Origin: Erythrobacter neustonensis
GTDB taxonomy: Bacteria > Pseudomonadota > Alphaproteobacteria > Sphingomonadales > Sphingomonadaceae
Length of the DNA: 64,000 nt
NCBI RefSeq assembly: GCF_001663175.1
Contig: NZ_CP016033.1
Span: 806,001 to 870,000 of the forward strand
Reading direction: 5' to 3'
In this document: positions 55,465 through 64,000 of the stretch, piece by piece
Layout of the letters: the number at the start of each line of letters is the position of its first letter
Numbering within the stretch: the stretch's first letter is position 1
The notes under the pieces: generated by a model
Told to the model about the DNA's origin: nothing
Database searches by the model: none
Seen by the model: only the letters and a program-made list of their open reading frames with translations
Translations under genes and position numbers: made by a program

Positions 55465-57807
55465 TCAGGAACGGGAAAGCGCGGCGCGGCGCGGACGGTA
55501 GAGCGGCAGGGGGCAGGTCGGAACGCGGACGGCATCAAGGCTGTGCAGCACCGGTCCGGCCAATCTGCGGTCGGCGGCAAGGATGTGCGTGACCGCGAAC
55601 CGCGCGGCAAAGGCGCGCACGCCGCCGGGATCGAGCTTGCCTTGCACGATATTGCGCGGGGCCATCATCGCCGCGATCCCGCCTTGCGCTCCGGCGCGCG
55701 CGGCCAGCAGATCGTTCCCGATCACCAGCACGCGCGCCTTGGGCGATGCCGCAAGGCAGGATTGGAGCGTCGCGATCTCGCGCGGGCGATCGAAGGCCGC
55801 GGGATCGCCGGTCCCGGGTGCAGTTAGCGCCAGCAGCGCCGCTGCCAGCACGGCGAGCACGCCCGCGCCCCAGGCAAACGCCCGCCGCTGTGCGAGCGCA
55901 TCGCTCTGCAACAGCGCCCAGCACCCTGTTGCCATCAGCGCCGCCCATAAAGCGGCGCTGAAATAGCGCGCTTCGAGATAGCCGGTGAGCACCTGCGGGG
56001 TCAGCATCAGGGCCATCAGCACGGCGAAGCCTGCCAGGACGCCAAGGTGTCCGGCCGGGCGGCGTTCGGCGCGGCACAGCCATGCGAGCATCGCGGGCAA
56101 GGCCAGGAACGCCGCCGCCGCAAGGCCGAGGGGGCTCGCCGCCAGCGCCGCCGCCAGATAGGCCACTCGCCCGAGGTTCGCCGCCACCTTGCCCGCCCAT
56201 GCCAGCGGATCGTCGGCAAGGCTCGGCTGCGGGGTCGGCCACCAGTCGGTGACATAGGCGCGGGCATCGATTGCGGTCGCGATCCCCGCATTGTCGGTCG
56301 CAAACAGCGTGCCGAAATGGATAAGCGAATAGGCGACCCACGGCGAGACTGCGACCAGCGCCGCCGCGAGAGCCGCCAGCGCCTTTGCGGGTGAGCGGGT
56401 CAACCACCCCACCATGATCGCCACCGGCAGCGGCAGGAGCAGCGCGTCGAAGCGGTTCAGCACGGCAAGGCCCGTCAGTAACCCGATCAGCCCCGCTTGG
56501 CTGAGGGTGATCGCGCGCGCCTGCAACAGCCCCCGCAGCACCAGCGCATAGAGCAGCAATTGCAGCGGGATGGTGCGCCCCGCCTGCATCTCGATCGGCA
56601 GCATGTTGGGGCCGGTAAGCAGCACCAGCGCCGCGCCAAGGCCGAGCCATGCAGCCCCTGTCACCCGCCGCGCGATCGCCTCCGATACCAGCGCGAACCC
56701 GGCGAAAGCGGCAAAAGCGAGATAGAACCCGGTGCGCGGCCCCGTGCCCGTTAGCGCGTCCAGCCCTGCGATGAGCATCGGGGTCAGCGGCGGAAAGCTC
56801 GCCGACCAAGGCAATTCGCTGGCATAGCTGCGCCAGTGCGTGAAGCGGTAGAAATCGCCGCCAACGGTTTGTGCCAGCTCCCACAATGCCCAGGAATCGG
56901 GTGAAAAAGGCGGTGCGGCGATCGCCTTGAACGACAGCGCGCCGAGCAGCGCGAACAGGACTGCCACCGGTGCCAGCCAACCGGCGCGCGGCACGGCGGC
57001 ATCGGGGGTGTAGCCGCCGGTCGCCGCTACGAAGGTTTCCTTAAGCAACGCCAGCTTTGACGCCAGCCCACCGATCTTGGTGGGCACCTTGCCATCATCG
57101 GGATAGCGCCGCTCGACCGGGATATGCGCGACCTTCAATCCCAGCTGGCCTGCGCGTGACGTGAGATAGAACAGCAGGTTATAGACCGAGAACACTTCGC
57201 GGAACGGCTGCACGCCGGGATGCGTCAGATACGCTGCGGAATAGGCGCGAAAGCCGTTGGTGGTGTCGGTGAACCAGTGCCGCCCGGCCAAGCTCAACAT
57301 CGGGGCATGCACCACGCGGTTGGCGATCGTGCGTTCCAGGGGCGTGTTTTCCGCCGCGCCGCCGGGAAGGTAGCGCGAGCCCTGAACATAGTCGCAGCCT
57401 TCGTCGAGCTTGGCGACCATCGCCGCCACTGCTTCGACCCCGTCCTTGCCGTTGCCGTCGATCGTGACGATCCCGGCGTAGCCTTCGCGAAGGCACCAGG
57501 CATAGGCCATACGCAGCTGCGCGGAGAGCTTGCCGGGGCCGGTCTTGGTCAGCACCGCCCTCACCCCGACCTCGGCCATGAAATCGGCATCGAGCGATCC
57601 GTCGGTCGATCCGCCGTCGGCGATCACCACGTCGACCGGGAGGTTTGCCGCCTTGATCCGCCGCAGCTGGCCGCGGATGCGCTCGCCTTCGTTGATGACC
57701 GGGATGACGAGCGCGTGGGCGTGGCGGCGCGGGCCGTGGAGCGCGACCTCGTGCGCGGGCACCTCCCACGCGGCATCGTCGAGGATCGGCGGGGGCGGCA
57801 CGGTCAT
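55465..57807 (-). CDS. Glycosyltransferase family 2 domain fused to a polytopic GT-C-like domain
   Basis: 780 residues. The N-terminal 260 residues resemble polyprenol-phosphate glycosyltransferases (HALVIPVINEGERIRGQLRRI, DVVIADGGSTDGSL, IVTIDGNGKDG with the metal-binding DxN/D region). A long membrane part with ten or more helices follows (about 285-700; FDALLLPLPVAIMVGWL etc.), of the ArnT/PMT GT-C type, then a soluble C-terminus. This fuses sugar-lipid synthesis and transfer in one chain. The start at 57807 overlaps the gtrA-like gene stop by four bases. Last gene of a seven-gene operon. Confidence 0.82.
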   Translation of the reverse strand: MTVPPPPILDDAAWEVPAHEVALHGPRRHAHALVIPVINEGERIRGQLRRIKAANLPVDVVIADGGSTDGSLDADFMAEVGVRAVLTKTGPGKLSAQLRMAYAWCLREGYAGIVTIDGNGKDGVEAVAAMVAKLDEGCDYVQGSRYLPGGAAENTPLERTIANRVVHAPMLSLAGRHWFTDTTNGFRAYSAAYLTHPGVQPFREVFSVYNLLFYLTSRAGQLGLKVAHIPVERRYPDDGKVPTKIGGLASKLALLKETFVAATGGYTPDAAVPRAGWLAPVAVLFALLGALSFKAIAAPPFSPDSWALWELAQTVGGDFYRFTHWRSYASELPWSASFPPLTPMLIAGLDALTGTGPRTGFYLAFAAFAGFALVSEAIARRVTGAAWLGLGAALVLLTGPNMLPIEMQAGRTIPLQLLLYALVLRGLLQARAITLSQAGLIGLLTGLAVLNRFDALLLPLPVAIMVGWLTRSPAKALAALAAALVAVSPWVAYSLIHFGTLFATDNAGIATAIDARAYVTDWWPTPQPSLADDPLAWAGKVAANLGRVAYLAAALAASPLGLAAAAFLALPAMLAWLCRAERRPAGHLGVLAGFAVLMALMLTPQVLTGYLEARYFSAALWAALMATGCWALLQSDALAQRRAFAWGAGVLAVLAAALLALTAPGTGDPAAFDRPREIATLQSCLAASPKARVLVIGNDLLAARAGAQGGIAAMMAPRNIVQGKLDPGGVRAFAARFAVTHILAADRRLAGPVLHSLDAVRVPTCPLPLYRPRRAALSRS

Positions 57808-58190
57808 GCCCGCTCCTCCCCGGGCGCGAAGACCACCCATTTGGAGAGCACAAAGTTGACGCAGAACGATCCCCCCGCGCCCGCGACAAGGATCGCCAGC
57901 GGCCATGCGGCGGGCAGCGCGCGTTCAAGCAGCGCGACGATCCCCACCCGCACCGCCAGCGTCACCAGCGCAACCCCGGCATAGAGCGCCGCGCGCTTCA
58001 TCGAGAGCGGACCGGAGCGGAAGCTCCAGGTCTGATGGATCACATAGTTCGCCCCCGCTGCGATGGCAAAACCGCTCGCCGCCGCCAGCCACAGCGGCAG
58101 CCCGGCATAGGCGTGCAGCGCAAAGGCGATGGCAAGGTCGAGGATCACGCCCAGCACCGTTACCAAAAGGAAGCGGATCAGCTGGCTCAT
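57804..58190 (-). CDS. GtrA-family membrane protein (putative polyprenol-linked sugar flippase)
   Basis: 128 residues with four transmembrane helices (starting FLLVTVLGVILDLAIAFAL, AAASGFAIAAGANYVIHQTWSF, AGVALVTLAVRVGIVALLE, LAILVAGAGGSFCVNFVLSKWVVF). The pattern GANYVIHQTWSF...FVLSKWVVF is the GtrA signature. GtrA proteins flip bactoprenol-linked sugars for O-antigen or arabinogalactan modification. Coupled by four-base overlaps on both sides. Confidence 0.85.
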   Translation of the reverse strand: MSQLIRFLLVTVLGVILDLAIAFALHAYAGLPLWLAAASGFAIAAGANYVIHQTWSFRSGPLSMKRAALYAGVALVTLAVRVGIVALLERALPAAWPLAILVAGAGGSFCVNFVLSKWVVFAPGEERA

Positions 58191-60262
58191 GGCGCGCGCC
58201 TCACGAGGTGGCGGGCGATCCCGTCGGGGAGCGCCGGCAGGGTAACAAGGTCGATGGCGGCCCCGACAGTGGCGGTGCAGGTCGCATCCCCGATGGCCGA
58301 ACCGCCCAGTGTCTCAAGGGTCAATGTGGTGACGCGGCCAAGGGCAACGGGCGCGAGGAGCTCGAGCGCGGGTGCATTGGCGATGCCGTAACGCGGGAAA
58401 CCGGCCCAGCGGCCCTGGTCCGATGGCGCAGTGTCGGGCGAATCTTCCACCACCGTCAGCATCGCTGCGCGCCCCGTGGCAAAGGGCGGCTGCCGGGTGA
58501 CGCGGACCGTGGCGGGGCCTTCGGAAGCGGCGCTGATTGCGAGCGTCAGACGGCCCGCTGCGCGTCCGGTGACGCGGCAGGTGGCAGGCGCCTCGGCGGG
58601 GGAAGCCGCAGCGCTGCGCACCCACAGCACCTGCTGGTCGTTGCGCGCGATCGGGGTGTAATTGGCGCGCAGCGCGCGGAAGAACGGCCAGTCGGCGCGG
58701 GTGAGCCATCCTTCCCAGCCGCTGTAATCGGGCGCGATCGTGGTGACCGCATCGACCGCGCGGCGCGCGACCAGCGCAGTGAAGGCCGCGCGCTTTGCAG
58801 GCCCGAGCGCATGGATCAGCGAACCGACATCGGCGGGGCTGCGCGTGCCCGCCGCAATATCGAGCGGCGAGGTATAGACCGACAGCAGGCGGCGGTTTTG
58901 CGGCACGCCCGCCGCATCCCACGCTGCCGCCAGCCTGCGCATCGCGGCAAGGTCTGCGGCATAATCGGGCGTCACATGGAAGCCGAGCGCGGGGTCGTAG
59001 ACAGTGCGCGCCGACCATTCGGGTGAGCGGACAAGGCGTGCCGTCTCCGCCCCCGTCATCGCCACAGCCGCCAGCCCTGCCAGCACCATGAGCGCGCCCG
59101 GCCCGATCAGCCGCGCGGGCCTGCCTGCCTGCCGCCACAGCCGCGCAGGCGCGACGATCAAAGGCGCGCACATCCCCAGAACAAAGACGATGCCATTATA
59201 TTCCGCCCCCACATGGCCGCCGATCTGCGGCAGCACGGCGGTGCCAAGCAGGCCTGCGCCCAGCAGCACAAAGGAGCCTCCCCGCACCGGAGATACTTTT
59301 CCGCGCAGGCATTGCACCGCGACAAAGGCAACGCAGACCGCGAGCAGCACCAACGCAAGCGCAGAGAGCGGATCGGCGTGGGTGAGAATATGGTGCAGAT
59401 CGGCAGGGCCAAGGATCCGCGTGGTGCGGTCCCACGGCGCGAAGAACCAGAACTGGTCGCCTGCCACATCGCGGAAATTGTAGGCAAGCCACGGCCCCGG
59501 CCGGCCATGCGTCACCGCCAGCAGGATCGCACCCGCCGACAGCATGACGCCAAGCCCGAATGCCGCCAGCGTTTTCGCAAGCAGCGCGCGCTTCGGCCAC
59601 AGCGCCAGCGCCAAGGCGAGTGTCATCGCGATCACCAGCGGAATGCCTGCATCGTTCGACCACAGCAGCCCCGCTCCGGCGACCAACCCCAGGGGAAAAC
59701 CGGCCAGTGCGCGGCCACGGCGCCGCACGCGCCGTACCAGCACGACGTAGAACGGCAGCACGAAGAACGGGAGCGCGCCGCGCAGCGGCCGCAGCGAAAC
59801 GCCGGGGTCGAGCGTTGCGGGCCAAGCAATCCCGCTCGCTTGCCCCACCAGTGGCCCGGCGTAATAGAACACCGCCAACAGCACCAAGGCTGCTTGCCAC
59901 CGCGCGCGCGGCGCAATCGGGCGGATCAGCCAGACGCACGCATAACAGCACGCGAAAGCTGCCAGCAGCACCAGCACATAGGCACCCAGCGTCGAGGCGA
60001 ACAGCGTCTTGCCTCCAGCGGCGAAGATCGGCAGCAGCGCCAGCACCATCGTGATCCCGAGATAGGACTGAAACGCACTGCCCAGCGCTTCGCCGCGCGC
60101 AAGGTGATCGGCGGCGAACCACGTCTGCAAGGCACCGTCGATCGAATTGAGGCTGTGCGCGTGCAGCAGCCATGCTCCGCGCAAGGTCGCAAGCACCGCA
60201 AACACCGCCGCAAGCACGGCAAACCGGCGCCACCCGCCGCCGATCCGCACCGCCCTAGGCAT
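58187..60262 (-). CDS. Polytopic membrane protein, possible GT-C glycosyltransferase
   Basis: 691 residues from the ATG at 60262 that overlaps the end of the oxidoreductase gene. An upstream in-frame start would add 16 residues and overlap further. The first 430 residues contain about ten to twelve hydrophobic helices; the rest (about 440-691) is a soluble, probably periplasmic domain with repeated beta-rich segments (RVTRQPPFATGRAAMLTVVEDSP). I do not recognise a specific family. The pairing with GtrA and a GT2 domain suggests the sugar-transferring GtrC-like partner, which is inference. Confidence 0.65.
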   Translation of the reverse strand: MPRAVRIGGGWRRFAVLAAVFAVLATLRGAWLLHAHSLNSIDGALQTWFAADHLARGEALGSAFQSYLGITMVLALLPIFAAGGKTLFASTLGAYVLVLLAAFACCYACVWLIRPIAPRARWQAALVLLAVFYYAGPLVGQASGIAWPATLDPGVSLRPLRGALPFFVLPFYVVLVRRVRRRGRALAGFPLGLVAGAGLLWSNDAGIPLVIAMTLALALALWPKRALLAKTLAAFGLGVMLSAGAILLAVTHGRPGPWLAYNFRDVAGDQFWFFAPWDRTTRILGPADLHHILTHADPLSALALVLLAVCVAFVAVQCLRGKVSPVRGGSFVLLGAGLLGTAVLPQIGGHVGAEYNGIVFVLGMCAPLIVAPARLWRQAGRPARLIGPGALMVLAGLAAVAMTGAETARLVRSPEWSARTVYDPALGFHVTPDYAADLAAMRRLAAAWDAAGVPQNRRLLSVYTSPLDIAAGTRSPADVGSLIHALGPAKRAAFTALVARRAVDAVTTIAPDYSGWEGWLTRADWPFFRALRANYTPIARNDQQVLWVRSAAASPAEAPATCRVTGRAAGRLTLAISAASEGPATVRVTRQPPFATGRAAMLTVVEDSPDTAPSDQGRWAGFPRYGIANAPALELLAPVALGRVTTLTLETLGGSAIGDATCTATVGAAIDLVTLPALPDGIARHLVRRAP

Positions 60263-61412
60263 GCACGCGTCCGAACACATGGCCGGTATCGAGCGCGCCG
60301 AACGCGCCACCGCTCCCCCTTACCGCTTCGAACAGGTCGTAGATATTGTCGATCTTTCCGCCCAGCACCGAGATCACCCGGCTTGCCTCGGGGCTGCGGT
60401 GGTAGAGGATCGGCCGCCCGTCATCGCCCTCGTTCTTGATGAGGACGGTCTTCACCTCGTAGATCGAACGGCGATATTCCGCCCCCGCAAGGCAGGGCAG
60501 ATAAAGCTGCGCGTCGCGGCGCATGAAAGCATAGCGGCTTTCGCGCTGGTAGGCGGCCAAATGCGCGTAGGGATCGCGCGCCGCGGGATTGTCGGCCCAG
60601 CTGTCATGCGGGGTGTAGCGCACGTGGGTCAGCGAATAGAGCTTTTCGGCAGGATAAGGCATCGCCGAAAAGAACGGCCCGTCCATAACCGTGACGCCGA
60701 GGCGTTCAAGCTCGGGCGGCGGCGTGATCAACGCAAGCTCGGCGATTTCGTGTTTGAGCCGCGCGGGCGGCAGGTCGGCTTTCGCCAGCAGTGCATTGAT
60801 CTGCGAATAGGTGATGTTGAAGGCATAGCCCGCGCTGACATCGCTGCCATCCGAAAGCCTTGCGACGACGCCGCTGCGATGGTCGGCCAGCCCAGTAACT
60901 GCGGTGGATAGGCGCACGTCGATGCCCGCCGCCGTCAACCGCTCGCCCACCAACCGGCCGAGGATGCGGTGATCGAAAGCAACCTCCCGACAGGCGAAAA
61001 CCTCCTCGATCCGGTCGGCATCGAACAGCACGCGGTGGCCCGCCCCCGCCAGTTCGATCGGCGCGCCCATATCGCGGAACATGCGGTGGAATTTCTTTGC
61101 CGTCACCTTCGAACGCCGCCGCGCGATGGCGTAAAGCATCTGGAAATCGCCCACCACGGCTTCGGGAAAATCGGCGAGGAAGCGGCGGTGAAGCAGCATC
61201 GATTTCACCGCCGTCGCCGCGCTGCGCGGATAGTGAAAACCGGTATGCACCCGTGCCTGATTGACCCGCGAGGCGCGGTCCATCAGCACCGGGCCGGCTT
61301 CGACCAGCAACACCCGCGCCGAAATCGAACGCAGGAACAGCGCAAGGCAGCAGCCGTAAAAGCCGCCGCCGATGACGATGTAATCGTAATCGGTGTTCGC
61401 GCCTGCCGACAT
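60255..61412 (-). CDS. FAD-dependent oxidoreductase of the DAO family
   Basis: 385 residues. N-terminal dinucleotide fold IVIGGGFYGCCLALFLRSISARVLLVEAG, then the VNQARVHTGFHYPRSAAT segment that resembles glycan-cluster amine/sugar oxidases. Other FAD contacts are in VVARLSDGSDVSAGYAFNITYSQI. The substrate is unknown; it may oxidise or ring-contract a nucleotide- or lipid-linked sugar, given the neighbouring glycosyltransferases. The start at 61412 overlaps the previous gene stop by one base. Confidence 0.78.
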   Translation of the reverse strand: MSAGANTDYDYIVIGGGFYGCCLALFLRSISARVLLVEAGPVLMDRASRVNQARVHTGFHYPRSAATAVKSMLLHRRFLADFPEAVVGDFQMLYAIARRRSKVTAKKFHRMFRDMGAPIELAGAGHRVLFDADRIEEVFACREVAFDHRILGRLVGERLTAAGIDVRLSTAVTGLADHRSGVVARLSDGSDVSAGYAFNITYSQINALLAKADLPPARLKHEIAELALITPPPELERLGVTVMDGPFFSAMPYPAEKLYSLTHVRYTPHDSWADNPAARDPYAHLAAYQRESRYAFMRRDAQLYLPCLAGAEYRRSIYEVKTVLIKNEGDDGRPILYHRSPEASRVISVLGGKIDNIYDLFEAVRGSGGAFGALDTGHVFGRVHA

Positions 61413-62446
61413 CACCGCTCCGGCGGCTGGGCCAGGGGTGCGGGGAGCGGCGCCTCGCTTTCGAGCACCACGTTGAGATCGAAGGCGACCTGCTGGAACA
61501 GGTCGATGCGGTTCACCTCCTCGGGCACCGCCGCATGTTTCAATCGCCGCTGCTGCTTGAGCACGTGTTGCAGCCCAAGGCTCAGCCCAAGCGTCGAAAT
61601 GCCCATGAAGGTCGCGCTGACCGCAAGCATCGCATTGGTCGTCAACCAGCCGGGCGCGAGGCGTTCGACCAACAGCGCAGCGCCGATGATCCAGCCGGCA
61701 TAGGCCAGCCCCACCAGCATCAGCAGCGCCGAGGATACCGCCACCACCGACAGGATCAGCGGGGTCAGATAGACCAGCAAGGTTTGCAGCAATCCGAACC
61801 GGCGGCCGAGCCCCATGAAGGCGGTGCGGTTGGCGACGCTGGCCTGCGTGCGAAACCACTGGCGCGGCAGACGCGGATCGCGCGGCGGGAAACGCAGCGC
61901 CAGACGCGGTTCGTCATGCGCCAGCATCAGGTTGAGCAACGTGCGCGGCACCGCGATCGATTGCCATTCGGCCGGATCGACATTGAAGCCGGCAAGCTTT
62001 CCCAGCGCGATGAACGGCCAGGCCAGCAAGCGCTTGACCGGCGCGCGTTCGGGCCGGAACGCCATCGTGACGGCATTGTCGCTTTCGGCGCGGTCCAGGA
62101 AGGCGATGATGTCGAGCGCGGCGACTTCGCCCGGATGGCCCAGCACCACCAGATCGCCGATCGATTCTTCGGCTGCGATCACCCGGCGGTCGTAATATTC
62201 GGACCCGGCGCGCACCACGAACAGCCGCGTGTTGGGCACATCGCGCACCACATCGAGGAAGGCGGCGCGGTCCGCCTCGTCGACGACGAGGATGATCTCG
62301 CGAAAGCGGTAGGCGGTGTCGAGCCGCGCGGCGATATCGCGAAGCTGCGCGAAGGCGGCGGGGCTTGCCGAAAGTTCGGAAAAGCAGACCGAGACAACCA
62401 CGTCCTCGCGCGGTTTGCGAAATGCGCCGGCGTCGGGTTCACGCAT
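61412..62446 (-). CDS. GtrB-like membrane glycosyltransferase, divergent
   Basis: 344 residues. The N-terminal 230 residues have a GT-A-type fold order (VVVSVCFSELSASPAAFAQLRDIAARLDTAYRFREIILVVDEAD...DLVVLGHPGEVAALDII). Two C-terminal hydrophobic hairpins follow (TLLVYLTPLILSVVAVSSALLMLVGLAYAGWIIGAALL and later LAVSATFMGISTLGLSLGLQHVL), as in GtrB/Dpm1 proteins. The usual DxD metal motif is not obvious, so activity is uncertain. The start MREPDAGAF overlaps the TIM-barrel gene stop by eight bases. Confidence 0.65.
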   Translation of the reverse strand: MREPDAGAFRKPREDVVVSVCFSELSASPAAFAQLRDIAARLDTAYRFREIILVVDEADRAAFLDVVRDVPNTRLFVVRAGSEYYDRRVIAAEESIGDLVVLGHPGEVAALDIIAFLDRAESDNAVTMAFRPERAPVKRLLAWPFIALGKLAGFNVDPAEWQSIAVPRTLLNLMLAHDEPRLALRFPPRDPRLPRQWFRTQASVANRTAFMGLGRRFGLLQTLLVYLTPLILSVVAVSSALLMLVGLAYAGWIIGAALLVERLAPGWLTTNAMLAVSATFMGISTLGLSLGLQHVLKQQRRLKHAAVPEEVNRIDLFQQVAFDLNVVLESEAPLPAPLAQPPER

Positions 62447-63284
62447 CGGCGGCCTCCGTCGCATCGACCGCCGCGCGCAGGCCATTGACGGCGCGGCGCA
62501 CTGCGGCAAGGCCATCGGGCGCGCGCTTCATCTCGATCGAGACCGCGCGCGTGTATCGCGCACCGGCAAGCCCCTTAAGCACGGGGACAAGCCGCGCCGG
62601 ATCGGCGGGCGCAGGGGCCAGGCCGGGTTCGCTGACGTGGACATGAGCAAGGTGCGGGGCAAGCGCGGGCAGGCGCGCGGGCAATTCGGCGAAATCGCCG
62701 TTCATGTGCATCGCTCCCACGTCGAGATGGGGCACAATCGCGGGGTGACCCACCGCGGTGACGAAGGCCAGCGCCTCGTCCAGCGTGTTGAGGAAATTGG
62801 TGCCATAGGCCGCCGGATTGGCTTCGATCGCGATTCGCGTGCCTGCCGCCATGGCGGCATCGCCAAGACGGCGGAACACCTCGGCAGCCTCGTCCAGCGC
62901 GCGCGCCATTGCCATGCCTTCGGGCACGCAGCGTTGCAGCGGGGAGCCGAACACGAGGTTTGGGATGTTAAAGCGCCCCGCCAGCCGGATCGCGCGGTGC
63001 ATCCCGGCCTCCAACGCGGCGCGCGGCGCCTCACCCTCGAACAGCGCGGCGCCGCTGACCCCGAACAGCAGCGATTGCATCGAAACCAGCGTCAGCCCGG
63101 CATTGGCGATTTCGCCCAGAGCGGCGGCGGCAACGGGTTCGGACGGGGCGAACGGGTCATCGGCCGCATGGAAGAACAGCCCCGGCGCGATTTCGAGGCC
63201 GCCAAAGCCCGCTTCGGCAAGGATCGCATAGGCTTCGCGCCGCTCGTCCGGCGACCACGCGATATTCGACATCGCGGGCGTCAT
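62439..63284 (-). CDS. Xylose isomerase-like TIM barrel protein (sugar phosphate isomerase/epimerase family)
   Basis: 281 residues. The alternating pattern AYAILAEAGFGGLEIAPG, NAGLTLVSMQSLLFG, RFNIPNLVFGSPLQR, AMAAGTRIAIEANP, HPAIVPHLDVGAMHMN and LAHVHVSEPGLAP matches AP-endonuclease-2/xylose isomerase barrels. Metal ligands are likely the Glu in IEANP, the Asp/His in HLDVGAMH and the His in HVHVSEP. The substrate is unknown, presumably a sugar or keto-sugar feeding the glycan pathway. It overlaps the epimerase gene by four bases. Confidence 0.78.
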   Translation of the reverse strand: MTPAMSNIAWSPDERREAYAILAEAGFGGLEIAPGLFFHAADDPFAPSEPVAAAALGEIANAGLTLVSMQSLLFGVSGAALFEGEAPRAALEAGMHRAIRLAGRFNIPNLVFGSPLQRCVPEGMAMARALDEAAEVFRRLGDAAMAAGTRIAIEANPAAYGTNFLNTLDEALAFVTAVGHPAIVPHLDVGAMHMNGDFAELPARLPALAPHLAHVHVSEPGLAPAPADPARLVPVLKGLAGARYTRAVSIEMKRAPDGLAAVRRAVNGLRAAVDATEAADA

Positions 63285-64000
63285 GCGGTGCGCTCGCGCT
63301 GCCCGGTGCAGAAGCGGGCGAGGCTTTCCAGCGTGTCCGCGGCGCTGAACTGGTAAGCGCCCTCAGCGCCCCACAGCCCCGCATGGGCGGTTCGCATATC
63401 CTCGCGGTGGAGGCGCGCCGCAGTCTCGGGCATCGGGCGGCCCGTCAACCGCATGTGAATATCGGCAGCGCGCAAGGGCTCGGGCGCGAGGTGGAGATGG
63501 GTGAGCCGCGCTTCGACCGCGATGCCGACATCCTGCCACAGCCGGTCGGTGTCGTAATACTGGTAGGTCGTCTCGCGGTGGTGGAACTGGACCGCGCTCG
63601 CGCCCACCGCATCGAGGGCCGCTTCCAGCGCAGGCCGACGCGGATCGGCATTCAGCGCCTCGCGGTCGAGTTTGAGCAGCCCGGTCGCGGGATCGGACAC
63701 GTAAAGCTCGTCCAGCCACGCCGCCAGATCGCCGCCGAGCATGGCAGCCACATCGTCGCGCCGCGAAGCGGTCAGCATCGCGGGCACGGGGTTCAAGAGA
63801 TCGAACAGGAAATTCTTGCGCAAACCCGCCCCGAACAATGCGGGCAGGCGGACGATCAGGCTGCCGGGGAACCGCGCTTCGACAAAGGCTTCGAGCATCC
63901 GGCGATGGCGGCCATAGGCAAGCTCCTGCTGGTAGGCATGCGTCGCCTCATCGTCGCCGCCGGCGAAATCGGCGAGCACCGCAATCGAGGACATCAGGAC
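63281..64000 (-). CDS. NAD-dependent epimerase/dehydratase-like protein (C-terminal part, cut by window edge)
   Basis: The visible 239 or so residues include MSSIAVLADFAGGDDEATHAYQQELAYGRHRRMLEAFVEARF, with SSIAV and YGRHR in the place of the SDR Ser and YxxxK, and IVRLPALFGAGLRKNFLFDLLN, typical of extended SDR sugar-nucleotide epimerases. The N-terminal NAD-binding GxxGxxG motif lies beyond position 64000. It then runs into the glycan operon, overlapping the TIM-barrel gene by four bases. Confidence 0.7.
   Translation of the reverse strand, partial: VLMSSIAVLADFAGGDDEATHAYQQELAYGRHRRMLEAFVEARFPGSLIVRLPALFGAGLRKNFLFDLLNPVPAMLTASRRDDVAAMLGGDLAAWLDELYVSDPATGLLKLDREALNADPRRPALEAALDAVGASAVQFHHRETTYQYYDTDRLWQDVGIAVEARLTHLHLAPEPLRAADIHMRLTGRPMPETAARLHREDMRTAHAGLWGAEGAYQFSAADTLESLARFCTGQRERTA

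Overview
The window is high-GC (roughly two-thirds G+C by eye), densely packed chromosomal DNA of an alphaproteobacterium. The best guess is Sphingomonadales, probably Erythrobacteraceae (Erythrobacter/Porphyrobacter/Altererythrobacter type). Supporting marks are a CtrA cell-cycle regulator with a GANTC site upstream, an lptB-rpoN pair, the prfA-prmC-DUF4167 order, a HIG1-type protein next to a cobalamin adenosyltransferase, a short HNH endonuclease of the alphaproteobacterial type, a large TonB-dependent receptor, and the sphingomonad-style inverted repeat after hisS. The species call is inference. I found no rRNA, tRNA, CRISPR array, insertion sequence or prophage.

Layout. 1-10.9 kb is almost all minus strand: partial prfC, an SDR, pheT/pheS, an AraC regulator lying between rplT and pheS, rpmI-rplT, a second SDR, a decayed hisN fragment, an outer-membrane beta-barrel protein, and the overlapping set prs-orf-hisN. 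11-14.1 kb is one TonB-dependent receptor. 14.3-18.6 kb holds an HNH nuclease divergent from gluQ, then a HIG1 protein, PduO-type adenosyltransferase, hydroxyacyl-CoA dehydrogenase and an acidic protein. 18.6-28.9 kb holds mutS, maeB, trmB, a frameshifted DUF2945 gene, ctrA, rpoN and lptB. 29-37.7 kb is mainly translation and core metabolism: ppa, hisS, prfA, prmC, DUF4167, lnt, metK. 37.9-43.3 kb is a minus-strand acyl-CoA operon in which scoA and scoB are separated by two HAD-type lipoproteins. 43.6-49.1 kb holds a candidate small RNA, a CDC48/VCP-like AAA ATPase and polA. 49.3-55.4 kb holds a small helical lipoprotein, a class-A-beta-lactamase-like protein, a DUF305-LVIVD fusion and a GGDEF-EAL protein. 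55.4-64 kb is a seven-gene minus-strand operon of overlapping genes for membrane glycosylation or surface glycan synthesis, running off the right edge.

The most notable large-scale signal is three identical, perfect copies of the ParB centromere site (TGTTTCACGTGAAACA) at 23.85, 37.88 and 46.14 kb. Each lies in the gap between two convergent genes. This suggests the window belongs to the chromosomal parS/origin-proximal domain, although parA, parB and a convincing oriC are not present. Other signals worth following are the hisN gene remnant, the DUF2945 frameshift, the two-hairpin sRNA candidate upstream of the AAA ATPase, CtrA/CcrM-type sites upstream of ctrA, a DnaA-box-like cluster between the HNH gene and gluQ, and a palindromic operator upstream of metK.
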